From: Bin87 sp965222895
GTDB lineage: Bacteria; Chloroflexota; Dehalococcoidia; Lucifugimonadales; UBA3495
Length of the DNA stretch: 64,000 nt
Assembly (NCBI GenBank): GCA_965222895.1
Contig: CBDCVB010000002.1
Span: forward strand, 1,116,001-1,180,000
Direction of reading: 5' to 3'
The translations under genes were made by a program, and so were the position numbers. Below the pieces are notes generated by a model. The model worked only from the letters and a program-made list of their open reading frames with translations. It was not told where the DNA came from and ran no database searches. How positions within the stretch are numbered: position 1 is the stretch's first letter; the number at the start of each line of letters is the position of its first letter. Positions 35,026 through 43,058 of the stretch are shown in pieces.

Positions 35026-35877
35026 TTGAGCACATCGTCAAGGGGGCAAAATCTGGTTACTGCATCCGACGGATTAGCAGCGTTGGAGGTATCCGAACAT
35101 GCCAAAGAAAAGGAGTTCGTACTCAGCCGCGTCGTGGATATTTTTACTAGCGCTATGCAAAGGAGATGGCCGTCACGGCTGTACTACATTGACCTTTTTG
35201 CCGGGCCAGGGAAGTGCAGCATTAAGGACTCGGTTGCCGAAATTGATGGGTCCCCTATGTTAGCGGCAAAATCCAAAGCAAAGTTCACTCACTATTTTCT
35301 GGCTGATAAGAATAAGGCTACCCTCGGCGTCTTGAAAACGAGGATAGATTCTTTGGAATTGCCGGAGGCAACCAGTGTCCATTACTATGTAAACGACGCG
35401 GATTTGGCAGTTGAGCAGATTTTGAAAGATTTGCCACCTGCAAAGCATTCACTTGGGTTTGCCGTGCTGGACCCTTGGGGTTGGGACTTCGCTTTTGAAA
35501 CGTTAATCAATTTATCAGAAGGACGACGGATAGACTTGGTAATAAACTTTCCTATTGGTTACATCAAGCGTAATTGGCAAAATGACCTGCAGGAATTGGA
35601 CGAGTTTATGAATGGAACTGCTTACAAAGAGAAATTTCAGGCGGCAATGCGGCGTGAGTCCGAAAGCGATACGCCTACGAGAGTTCTGCTGGATGCCTAT
35701 GCCGACGAACTACATAATATAGGGTACAAGTTCGTACAGGATAACGTTTCGGTCCATAACTCACAAAATGCACCTCTGTACTACTTGATATTCGCAAGCA
35801 AACACGAGCGCGGGGACGACTTCTGGCGGAAGGTTACACAGAGAAACCATGACGGCCAGTTGAAAATGTCCCTGTGA
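35026..35877 (+). CDS. tcmP: three-Cys-motif partner protein TcmP
   Basis: 283 residues from TTG 35026 with AGGAG at 35013-35017. Characteristic segments: YYIDLFAGPGKCSIK (about residue 47), HYFLADKNKATLGVL, FAVLDPWGWDFAFETLINLSEGRRIDLVINFPIGYIKRN. It resembles a methyltransferase-like Rossmann fold and is defined as the partner of the three-Cys-motif protein that follows. The pair occurs in mobile or defence-linked loci, but its biochemical role is not established. Lower GC than neighbours. Confidence 0.9.
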   Translation: MSTSSRGQNLVTASDGLAALEVSEHAKEKEFVLSRVVDIFTSAMQRRWPSRLYYIDLFAGPGKCSIKDSVAEIDGSPMLAAKSKAKFTHYFLADKNKATLGVLKTRIDSLELPEATSVHYYVNDADLAVEQILKDLPPAKHSLGFAVLDPWGWDFAFETLINLSEGRRIDLVINFPIGYIKRNWQNDLQELDEFMNGTAYKEKFQAAMRRESESDTPTRVLLDAYADELHNIGYKFVQDNVSVHNSQNAPLYYLIFASKHERGDDFWRKVTQRNHDGQLKMSL

Positions 35878-35897
35878 GCACCCAACGCTGAAACGTC

Positions 35898-36632
35898 ATG
35901 GCCATTGGCAGCAAAATAGAGTGGACGGATGCCACCTGGAACCCGGTGACCGGCTGCAATAAGGTCAGCCCGGGTTGCAAGTTTTGTTATGCGGAGCGAT
36001 TGTCCCATCGGCTCAAGGCCACTGGGATGGCGAAATACCGCAACGGGTTTGACGTAACTCTGCATCCCGATGCTCTGGAACTCCCCCTGCGCTGGCGCAA
36101 GCCCCGCTCCATTTTCGTCAATTCGATGAGCGACCTGTTCCACGACAAGGTTCCTGACCAATTCGTGCATGATGTTTTCGATGTCATGGAGCGCGGAGAC
36201 TGGCATCGCTACCAGGTGCTGACCAAACGCCCGGAGCGCGTAGCAAGCATGAACTCGGAATTGCCCTGGCCGGCGCAGGTCTGGTTGGGCGTTAGCGTTG
36301 AATCAAAAGCTTATGTTCACCGCATCGACTTGCTGCGCGAAACGGATGCGGCGGTCAAGTTTCTCTCGTTGGAGCCGTTGCTGGGTTCATTGTCCGAACT
36401 CAACCTCAATGGTATTGATTGGGTCATCGTTGGCGGCGAATCCGGCCCCGGCGCTCGCTGGATGGACGGCGATTGGGCACGCGATATTCGCGACCAGTGC
36501 CTCGCTGCCGGCGTCCCCTTTCATTTCAAGCAATGGGGCGGCGTGTTCAAAAAGAAGCATGGCCGGATGCTTGATGACAGAACCTGGGATGAAATGCCTC
36601 GGCAATTAGAACCCCTGAGAGGGAATGTGTAA
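35898..36632 (+). CDS. phage Gp37/Gp68-like three-Cys-motif protein (DUF5131)
   Basis: 244 residues. The Cys motif is CNKVSPGCKFCYAERLSHRL (residues 20-39), then FDVTLHPDALELPLRWRKPRSIFVNSMSDLFHDKV, and a later WVIVGGESGPGAR. It looks like a radical-SAM-related fold, with the Cys cluster at the N-terminus. It lies 20 bases after tcmP and shares its last base with the next gene. Gp37/Gp68 members are seen in phage and mobile regions. Confidence 0.92.
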   Translation: MAIGSKIEWTDATWNPVTGCNKVSPGCKFCYAERLSHRLKATGMAKYRNGFDVTLHPDALELPLRWRKPRSIFVNSMSDLFHDKVPDQFVHDVFDVMERGDWHRYQVLTKRPERVASMNSELPWPAQVWLGVSVESKAYVHRIDLLRETDAAVKFLSLEPLLGSLSELNLNGIDWVIVGGESGPGARWMDGDWARDIRDQCLAAGVPFHFKQWGGVFKKKHGRMLDDRTWDEMPRQLEPLRGNV

Positions 36633-37291
36633 TGTCCACCCGCTACGGCGTTAGTTTGCTTACCGATCCGGATTTCACGGCACGGTTGTACCGGGCGCGG
36701 CAACTGATTTGCGGGCAGTTCGCTTGCTGGGCCGCCGAGATGCACATGGTTCACCTGCCGTTGTCGGACTACTTTATGCTGGACTCGATGCTGGACCCGG
36801 CAGACGGCGCGGGAACGGAGGCGACTCTTGCCGCCGAGCTGGAGCAGCTGGCCAACCGTTACCGCCGGGTCTCTCCCAAGTTCCCGATGTTCAACCGTGG
36901 CATTACCACCACTCGACCTACGGAATCTGACGGCAATATCTGGGTGGATTTCTCGCCGGAGGTGGTGAACGAATCGCTGTATCGCCTGCAATCGCTGGTG
37001 GCCGACCTCCTCGAGCGGAACCAGGCGGTTTCAGGCGACCGCCTGGTGTACAGCCGCGATTTTCCACCGCAAATGCCGCTGCTGTCCCACGCCAACCTGC
37101 CCGACTCCGTGTTTGACGCCGCGCTGGAATTCGCCCACGCCGTAACCGACGAGCTGAAGGTGTCGCAAATCACACGGTCCTGGCGGCTCATCCTGATCCG
37201 CTTCGAGTCCAACGCCGCCGGCGATGACTGGTCGGGCGGCAGATGGGCCACCGATTTGAGTTGGCAGGCGCTGGCCAGTTTCGGACTGTAG
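36632..37291 (+). CDS. uncharacterised protein in tcmP operon, possible 2H-phosphoesterase fold
   Basis: 219 residues. Not firmly recognised. Two His-containing segments resemble 2H (2-prime-5-prime ligase) phosphoesterases: H38-M-V-H41-L-P-L near the start and H153-A-N-L, about 115 residues apart, the typical spacing. The SPKFPMFNRGITTTRP stretch and the final WRLILIRFES strand would fit. It is translationally coupled to the three-Cys gene (ATG overlaps its stop), so it belongs to this module. The 2H assignment is a suggestion only. Confidence 0.5.
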   Translation: MSTRYGVSLLTDPDFTARLYRARQLICGQFACWAAEMHMVHLPLSDYFMLDSMLDPADGAGTEATLAAELEQLANRYRRVSPKFPMFNRGITTTRPTESDGNIWVDFSPEVVNESLYRLQSLVADLLERNQAVSGDRLVYSRDFPPQMPLLSHANLPDSVFDAALEFAHAVTDELKVSQITRSWRLILIRFESNAAGDDWSGGRWATDLSWQALASFGL

Positions 37292-37332
37292 CCAGGCATC
37301 CACGTCATCCGGGTTACGCCGGGCCACCCGGA

Positions 37333-38172
37333 TTACACCGGAAAGGCGCGCTCCAGAGCCTGACGCTGCCCCGCCGTTAGCTGCCACCCGGATGCGGAGC
37401 AATTGGCCAGGGTGCGCTCGACGCTGTTCGACTTCGGGATGGCCACCATTCCGGGTTGGTCGGCAACCCAATTCAACGCCACTTGCGCGGCAGTTTTGCT
37501 GACCTCCCCGGCCACTTCATCCAGGACGCTGCGGGCCCGGCCAATGCCCAAGGCCCGGCGCAGGCCGCCGCGTTGCCCGCCAACCAACGAACCTTTTGCT
37601 AACGAACCTTCGGCCAACGGCGAGTACGCAATCACCGTGATGTCGTGCTCTCGGCAATAGGGAATCACATCGCGTTCGGCGCTGCGGCGGCGCAGGTTGT
37701 ACAAAATCTGGTTGGACACGATGGGATTGTGCCGCAGCGCGCCTTGAGCCTCCCGCATATCCTTCACCGAAAAATTGCTGACGCCGATATAGTCAACTAC
37801 GCCCTCCGACACCAATTGCTCCATCGACGCCATAGTTTCAGCGATGGGCACGCCGGGGTTGGGCCAATGAATTTGGTACAGGTCAATTTTGTCCACCGCC
37901 AGCAGACGGAGGCTGCGCTCGGCGGCCCGCAGCACGGCGTCCCGGCGCAGGTTGCTGCCCAGCACTTTGGTGGCGACGAACACCTGCTCGCGGATGCCGG
38001 CGATGGCCTCCCCCACCGCGTCCTCGGTGCGGTACATCTCCGCCGTGTCGATGAGGTTGGCGCCCAATGCCACTCCCCGGCGCAGCGGCTCCGACCCGCC
38101 GGTGTACCGCCAGGTCCCCAGGCCAATCTCCGATACCAGCGCATCTGACGCGCCCAACTGCTTCATCTGCAT
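37333..38172 (-). CDS. aldo/keto reductase
   Basis: 279 residues. The catalytic tetrad is visible: DTAEMY (Asp, Tyr), TKV (Lys) and YQIHWPNP (His). Cofactor segments near the C-terminus (VAIPKSNSVERTLAN) bind NADPH. A second, 12-codon copy of its start (MQMKRLGATDHI) lies at 38943-38908, beyond the HicB-like pair. It reduces carbonyls; substrate open. Confidence 0.93.
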   Translation of the reverse strand: MQMKQLGASDALVSEIGLGTWRYTGGSEPLRRGVALGANLIDTAEMYRTEDAVGEAIAGIREQVFVATKVLGSNLRRDAVLRAAERSLRLLAVDKIDLYQIHWPNPGVPIAETMASMEQLVSEGVVDYIGVSNFSVKDMREAQGALRHNPIVSNQILYNLRRRSAERDVIPYCREHDITVIAYSPLAEGSLAKGSLVGGQRGGLRRALGIGRARSVLDEVAGEVSKTAAQVALNWVADQPGMVAIPKSNSVERTLANCSASGWQLTAGQRQALERAFPV

Positions 38173-38295
38173 GATTGCTCACCTCATCCGGGCGGTGTCT
38201 CCGCTCGTATCGTAATTTGTGGAGTGGTCGGCAATGGTCGTTAGTTGTAGGCTCGACAGCGAAAGTGGCCGGCTGGTGTTTATGCTACAATCGCT

Positions 38296-38315
38296 ATACC
38301 AACCTGCTTTGGTAT
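38296..38315 (+). promoter_or_regulatory. operator-like dyad before the HicB-like gene
   Basis: ATACCAA (38296-38302) and TTGGTAT (38309-38315) form a perfect 7-bp inverted repeat with a 6-base spacer. It lies just after a TACAAT -10-like box (about 38285) and before GGAG (38316). This is the place for antitoxin autoregulation. Confidence 0.5.
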
Positions 38316-38328
38316 GGAGAATGAATTG

Positions 38329-38649
38329 ATGACGATGCAAGAGAACATGGCTATAAACTTTGACGCTCAGGTTGTTTTTGAGGCCCGCGGAAGCCGCTGG
38401 ACGGCTTACATCGAGCCTCCGGGAATGACAGTGTACGGCGTAACCGAGGAGGCCGTGAAGGCTCGCGTTGACTTGGCGCTGAAGCTCTTCGTGCAGCACT
38501 TCAACGACAGTCCTGATGGAGTCGGGAAACTTCGGCAATATCTGGATTCGCACGGAGTACCCAATTTCGTTACCCACCATGATGTGAATAGCCCGATACG
38601 CCGGCGGCGGCCAGTCAGCCTTTCTATGGAAGTTGCCGTCAATGCCTGA
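38329..38649 (+). CDS. HicB-like antitoxin-type protein
   Basis: 106 residues from ATG 38329, with GGAG at 38316-38319; ATG 38314 overlaps the dyad. The partial RNase-H-like fold FDAQVVFEARGSRWTAYIEPPGMTVYGVTEEAVKARVDLALKLFVQHF matches HicB-type proteins. A basic tail follows. The usual HicA partner is not seen; the overlapping next gene is a different small protein. Confidence 0.65.
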   Translation: MTMQENMAINFDAQVVFEARGSRWTAYIEPPGMTVYGVTEEAVKARVDLALKLFVQHFNDSPDGVGKLRQYLDSHGVPNFVTHHDVNSPIRRRRPVSLSMEVAVNA

Positions 38650-38881
38650 ACCTATTTCGAGAGGACAGGCGGATTTTGCGCTGGAACGTATGGAGTACCA
38701 GATTATTGACGAAGTACACGGCTTGGTGAAGTATTTAGACCTTCGCTATCCTGGCAATCCGGAACGCCCACTGTATTTTGATTTCAGCGATGGGTCGATT
38801 CCTTGGGATGATTTCAGAAAGCATCTGGAGTACGAAGGCGTTAACGTAGCCGCGTTCCTTGCTGAACTAGAAGCCATGTAA
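38642..38881 (+). CDS. small uncharacterised partner of HicB-like protein
   Basis: 79 residues from ATG 38642, overlapping the HicB-like gene by 8 bases. No HicA-like dsRNA-binding motif. The sequence is acidic, with EYQIIDEVHGLVKYLDLRYPGNPERPLYFDFSDGSIPWDDFRKHLEYEGVNVAAFL. Tight overlap suggests a two-gene unit, perhaps a new toxin-antitoxin type. No family recognised. Confidence 0.5.
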   Translation: MPEPISRGQADFALERMEYQIIDEVHGLVKYLDLRYPGNPERPLYFDFSDGSIPWDDFRKHLEYEGVNVAAFLAELEAM

Positions 38882-38990
38882 TCACCGCAGATGCGAGGGT
38901 AGATTCCTATATGATCGGTGGCTCCCAGTCGTTTCATCTGCATACATTCACCGCCTCAAATTCTATACCACGCCGCCAACAGCAGCCCAA

Positions 38991-40556
38991 TCAAACCGAA
39001 TCCCGCCCATCCTGGCCATCGACGTAAAATGCCCCACGTTCCAACGGGCTGGCCCGCATCAGCAAGGCCGGAATTATCGCGATGAGCGCAACGATGCCCG
39101 CCGCCCGATAGAAGTTGTGGAACAGCGACAGGCTGGCGACTTGCAGCGTTTCCCGGTACTCGATAAACGCCTCCGCTCGCGCCGCTGCGTCCAGCGCCGG
39201 CATGGTCAATGGCGACGGGGTGTCGGTCAGGATGGCGAGCATCTCGTTGACGCCCCACGCCGACAGCGCCGCCATCCCCAGCGTCATTCCCAACATACGG
39301 GCCACCACTATCATGGAGGCTGACACGCCGCGGTATTCCAGCGGCGACGCAGCGATGGCCCGGTGCAGCAAGGGGGCGACGACCAACCCAAACCCAATGC
39401 CGGGAATCACCAGGTCCAGCGTGAGTCGTGGTCCCGCAATGTCGATTTGCCACCCGGCGAGTCTGAACATCCCAATAGCAATCAAGACCAGCCCCGGCAC
39501 GGCAACCCAACGGGCGTCGAACCACCTCAACAGCAGCCCGCCCACTACGGAGAATACCGGAATGGTGACCGTCATGCGCAGCAGCCACTGGGCCGCTGTG
39601 AACGAATCCACCGGCCGCCCGGGGACATCCATAACCGTGTTGGCCATAATTACCATGGTTGCCATCGCGATGATAAGGGCTATGCCGACGAGCAACTGGC
39701 AAAGGTTGGCCGCAACGAACGCCCACGCCTGGAACAACGCATTCGCCAGCAAGGGCTGGGGAGTTCGTCGTTGCAGCCAGACCAGCGCGCCGGCGCTCAG
39801 CAAAAACCCGGCCAGCAGCCAATACGGAACCCACGAAGACAGCCGGAACAGTCCTTCGTGGGCGAAGGCCAGGCTCAACAGAACCAGTCCCACGGTGAAC
39901 GCCGCCGCGCCCCGGTAGTTCATGCGCGAACCTTCAAACCGCTGGTTGCGAAGGAACAGCAACGCCACCGCGATGACGGCGGCCTGGGGCACGTTGAGCC
40001 AGAAAATAGCCCGCCATCCCCAGAACTCGATGACCGCGCCTCCGTAAGCCGGGCCCAACATACTGCCGGCCTCGGCGGCCCCAGCCACGATGCCCAAAGC
40101 CAACCCGCGTTGCTCGGCAGAAACCAACGCCGCGGCCATGGCCAGGCTGATGGGTACAGTGCCGCCGCCGCCAATTGCCTGCACTACCCGGGCCGCCACA
40201 ATCTGATCCAGCGGCGCAATGAGATTGTTAAGCCACGCCCATTCCCCGGACAACGCTACTAATATCGTCCCCACGACAAATACCGCCAGCGAAGCCAGAT
40301 ACCATCGTTGATACCCGTAAACGTCGGCCAGACGGCCCAGCAGCGGCATCGCCACGGTGTAAGCGAGCAGGTAGGCCGTTACCACCCAGATTACCGCTTC
40401 CAACCGGAAAATCGGCACCTTCAGATCTGCCATCACTGCGGGCAACGCGGTGACGACCACCGTTTGATCCAGGGCGGTGACGAAAACGCCGGCGGCTATT
40501 GCCGCAACTATCACCCAGGGCGGCAGGGTGGCCTGCCTGAGACGAGTCAGCATCAA
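38991..40556 (-). CDS. MFS transporter, DHA2-type (EmrB/QacA or P55-like)
   Basis: 521 residues with about fourteen hydrophobic segments. Motif A in the loop LLGRLADVYGYQRW and motif C-like residues in the AEAGSMLGPAYGGAVIEFWGWRAIFWLNVPQA segment mark the DHA2 group. The gene follows an LppX/LprG-like lipoprotein gene by 24 bases on the same strand. This order matches the mycobacterial lprG-Rv1410c operon, where the two proteins move triacylglycerol-type lipids. A drug-efflux role is the alternative. Confidence 0.88.
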   Translation of the reverse strand: MMLTRLRQATLPPWVIVAAIAAGVFVTALDQTVVVTALPAVMADLKVPIFRLEAVIWVVTAYLLAYTVAMPLLGRLADVYGYQRWYLASLAVFVVGTILVALSGEWAWLNNLIAPLDQIVAARVVQAIGGGGTVPISLAMAAALVSAEQRGLALGIVAGAAEAGSMLGPAYGGAVIEFWGWRAIFWLNVPQAAVIAVALLFLRNQRFEGSRMNYRGAAAFTVGLVLLSLAFAHEGLFRLSSWVPYWLLAGFLLSAGALVWLQRRTPQPLLANALFQAWAFVAANLCQLLVGIALIIAMATMVIMANTVMDVPGRPVDSFTAAQWLLRMTVTIPVFSVVGGLLLRWFDARWVAVPGLVLIAIGMFRLAGWQIDIAGPRLTLDLVIPGIGFGLVVAPLLHRAIAASPLEYRGVSASMIVVARMLGMTLGMAALSAWGVNEMLAILTDTPSPLTMPALDAAARAEAFIEYRETLQVASLSLFHNFYRAAGIVALIAIIPALLMRASPLERGAFYVDGQDGRDSV

Positions 40557-40580
40557 TGATAAGGCGTGTGCCAGGCCGAC

Positions 40581-41429
40581 CTATTGGCCGGTTGTCAAGT
40601 CAATGTAGTCAACCGGCGGTTGTACGGTCAGGGGTTCGTTGATGTCGTAGAGACGTATCTCGCGCGCGGTATCAGGATGGTCGAACCTGCCCACGGGCCC
40701 CGTGATGCGTGCCCGGCGCAACGATTTCCGATCAACATCAACCCAAACCTCAACCTGAACCCTCTGGTCTGCCCGCCCATGCAGCAGCAACCAGTCCATC
40801 ACCTCGGCCGGCGCGCTGCCGGTTATGCGGAAGGTGTCGGCTCCGTCCGTTACGTCCCGACCGTCCACAGTTGGGTCATCTATGGATTCGACAAAGACAG
40901 CCATGACATCGTTCAAGTCAGCAACCGGTATGGGGATTAGCGCCAACGGCTGTTTGGTCCATGCCCCGGTAAACGGGTCGGTTCCGTAGTAACTATCCGG
41001 AGTTGCCACGGCCTTCAGCTGGAGGTACGCACCTGAATCAATGTCGGCTTCATGGTCAGCAACGACGTAGACGTCGGTGGTGAATTCCGCTCCCTGCTCC
41101 GCGCTCCAGGCGCCGCTGGACGCAGTAATTTTGGCGCTGAACGCGCTCACGTAAATGCTGCCCGGATCGTGGGTTAGGTCGAAGCGCGCAGTTTGCATCC
41201 GGCGTAAATTCGTGGCGGTTTCACGCACAATGGCCGCCGGGTCGGGAGTCGGGGTTGGCGCCGCCGCTGGATCACCGAATGATGCGGTAGATGGCATCGT
41301 CGGGCCTTGGCAGGCTGCGAACAACGATACCAGGATGACCGCCAGAATGACCGCCAACCCGATGGCTATTACGGAGAGCCGAGCCCAAGCCGGCCTGGTC
41401 GCTCTAAAGGTTATCAATCGCCGGTTCAA
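40581..41429 (-). CDS. LppX/LprAFG-like lipoprotein
   Basis: 282 residues. A basic N-terminus, a long hydrophobic stretch (residues 17-40) and the lipobox SLFAAC give an exported lipoprotein. A Pro/Thr linker leads to the domain: AAIVRETATNLRRMQTARFDLTHDPG, DVYVVADHEADIDSGAYLQLKAVATPDSYY, WVDVDRKSLRRARITGPVG. This is the LppX/LprG half-barrel, a lipid carrier in mycobacteria. It is directly upstream of the DHA2 transporter. Confidence 0.82.
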   Translation of the reverse strand: MNRRLITFRATRPAWARLSVIAIGLAVILAVILVSLFAACQGPTMPSTASFGDPAAAPTPTPDPAAIVRETATNLRRMQTARFDLTHDPGSIYVSAFSAKITASSGAWSAEQGAEFTTDVYVVADHEADIDSGAYLQLKAVATPDSYYGTDPFTGAWTKQPLALIPIPVADLNDVMAVFVESIDDPTVDGRDVTDGADTFRITGSAPAEVMDWLLLHGRADQRVQVEVWVDVDRKSLRRARITGPVGRFDHPDTAREIRLYDINEPLTVQPPVDYIDLTTGQ

Positions 41430-41481
41430 GTCGTAGTGTCCGCAGCGAGGCTTTCAGCCGGTTCTCGGAATGACGCTGGCG

Positions 41482-42987
41482 CTACTGCGTCGACCACACC
41501 GCCAGGCTGCCGGTGCCAATATCCAGCAACCCACCTTCGCCGCCGGTTCCGGTTACGTACACTCTGGAACCGCCCGCGCTGCTTCCGTTGCGGCGATTGG
41601 ACAGGTATTGCTGAGTGCCGGCCACCACCAGACCGGCGCCGTCGGGAGCCCACGGCGAATGACTGCCGGCATACTGGTCGAAGAACGCCAGCATCAGGAA
41701 GGTTGCGCCGCTGGGTGAAAACCGCAAACCGCCGGCCGCAGCATCGTTATCAACCTCGGTCTCACCGGCGTTGTCACTGTCAACGCTGCCATCGGCAACT
41801 CGCCATTCCATCGTCCGCTCTTCCGTGTTCAGCGCAACCCACGCCAGACGATTGCCCGACGGCTCCCAGAAAAACCCCAGCACCCAGTCGTCTTCCCGGA
41901 CGGTGCGAACACCGCTGCCATCAGCCGCCACCAGCCGCAACCTCTGGTAGGCCGGCGAGCCGTCGACCTGACGGTCTGCAACTGCAAGCGCCTGTCCGTC
42001 CGATGACCACAAGAACGCGCAAGTGCCTTCAACCTCTGCCAGCCGCAGAGGGGCGTAATCGGATTCGGCCGGCCGGCCCACCCATATCGCCTCTCCGTCG
42101 CCGCCCGGCGCCGACCACGCCAACTGCGCGCCGTCCGGCGACCAGGCCGGGGTGCGGAACGAAAGCGACCGACTGACCGTTTGCACCGTCAATTGTGTCA
42201 GAGCCTCATCAACGTGCAACACCGCGACGCCCTCGCCGCTGTGGACTGCCAGCGACCGGCTGTCCGGCGACCAGTCGAAATACAGCGGCGCTCCGCGTTG
42301 TAAGGCCAACGGGGCCCGGGGCGACTGCTCGCCATCCGCTGGGTTGGCATCGGCAATGAACAGTGTCAACCCCTCGGGCGTTGCCGCCGTTATCCCCAGC
42401 CGACGACCGTCCGGAGACCACTGAATGTAGTGAGGCGTGCCATCGGCGATGGTCAAAGGCGCGTTATTGACGAAAACCGGGCCGCCGACTCCGGTATCGG
42501 ATTCCAGGGACTGAACGCTCATTTCGGGATCCCCGGACGAACTGCTGGCGACCAGGGAAACGGCGATGCGGCTACCGTCCGGCGACCAGCTGGGCCAGCT
42601 GTACACACGGTCGCGGGACAAGGGTTGCGCCAATATCCCGCCGCTCCGACTGCCGGCGTCGGCAACTTCGCCCACCGTCAGAATCCGCCGGTCGGTTCCG
42701 TCGGGTTGAACCGTAACCAGCTGTCCGTCAGCGTCGATGTACGCAATGCGATTGATGGTCATGGGAGGGTCGGAATTGCCAGTTTCAGCCTCGCCGAGGT
42801 TGCACCCCAGAAACAATATCAGATACGCCACTGTGGCCATTGCCAAGAGTCGCCGCAACCAATGGGCCGGAATCCACCGCCCCAGTCCCCACATCGCCGG
42901 GGAAAGCCTTCGCGCGCGCATCGGCGCTACGGTATCACCCTGAGTCGTTTTTATCAATTGGACACCGGGCAGTTCCGGCGAATGCAC
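41482..42987 (-). CDS. TolB-like WD40/beta-propeller lipoprotein
   Basis: 501 residues. A lipobox (LILFLGC) follows an Arg-rich N-terminus with a TM segment near residues 45-60. Repeats of the PSWSPDGSRIAVS type appear at about 120, 195, 240, 285 and 330 (WSPDG, WSPDS, WSSDG), making a beta-propeller. The C-terminus includes a Ser/Gly-rich blade. Likely an extracellular scaffold or sensor. It lies upstream of the LprG-like gene on the same strand; they are 52 bases apart. Confidence 0.85.
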   Translation of the reverse strand: MHSPELPGVQLIKTTQGDTVAPMRARRLSPAMWGLGRWIPAHWLRRLLAMATVAYLILFLGCNLGEAETGNSDPPMTINRIAYIDADGQLVTVQPDGTDRRILTVGEVADAGSRSGGILAQPLSRDRVYSWPSWSPDGSRIAVSLVASSSSGDPEMSVQSLESDTGVGGPVFVNNAPLTIADGTPHYIQWSPDGRRLGITAATPEGLTLFIADANPADGEQSPRAPLALQRGAPLYFDWSPDSRSLAVHSGEGVAVLHVDEALTQLTVQTVSRSLSFRTPAWSPDGAQLAWSAPGGDGEAIWVGRPAESDYAPLRLAEVEGTCAFLWSSDGQALAVADRQVDGSPAYQRLRLVAADGSGVRTVREDDWVLGFFWEPSGNRLAWVALNTEERTMEWRVADGSVDSDNAGETEVDNDAAAGGLRFSPSGATFLMLAFFDQYAGSHSPWAPDGAGLVVAGTQQYLSNRRNGSSAGGSRVYVTGTGGEGGLLDIGTGSLAVWSTQ

Positions 42988-43058
42988 CGGCGTCGTTTGT
43001 GGTTTAATGGCGGCGTGAACTCCCGCGTTTCCCGCGCCACTCCCCGGAGGAATTCAGG

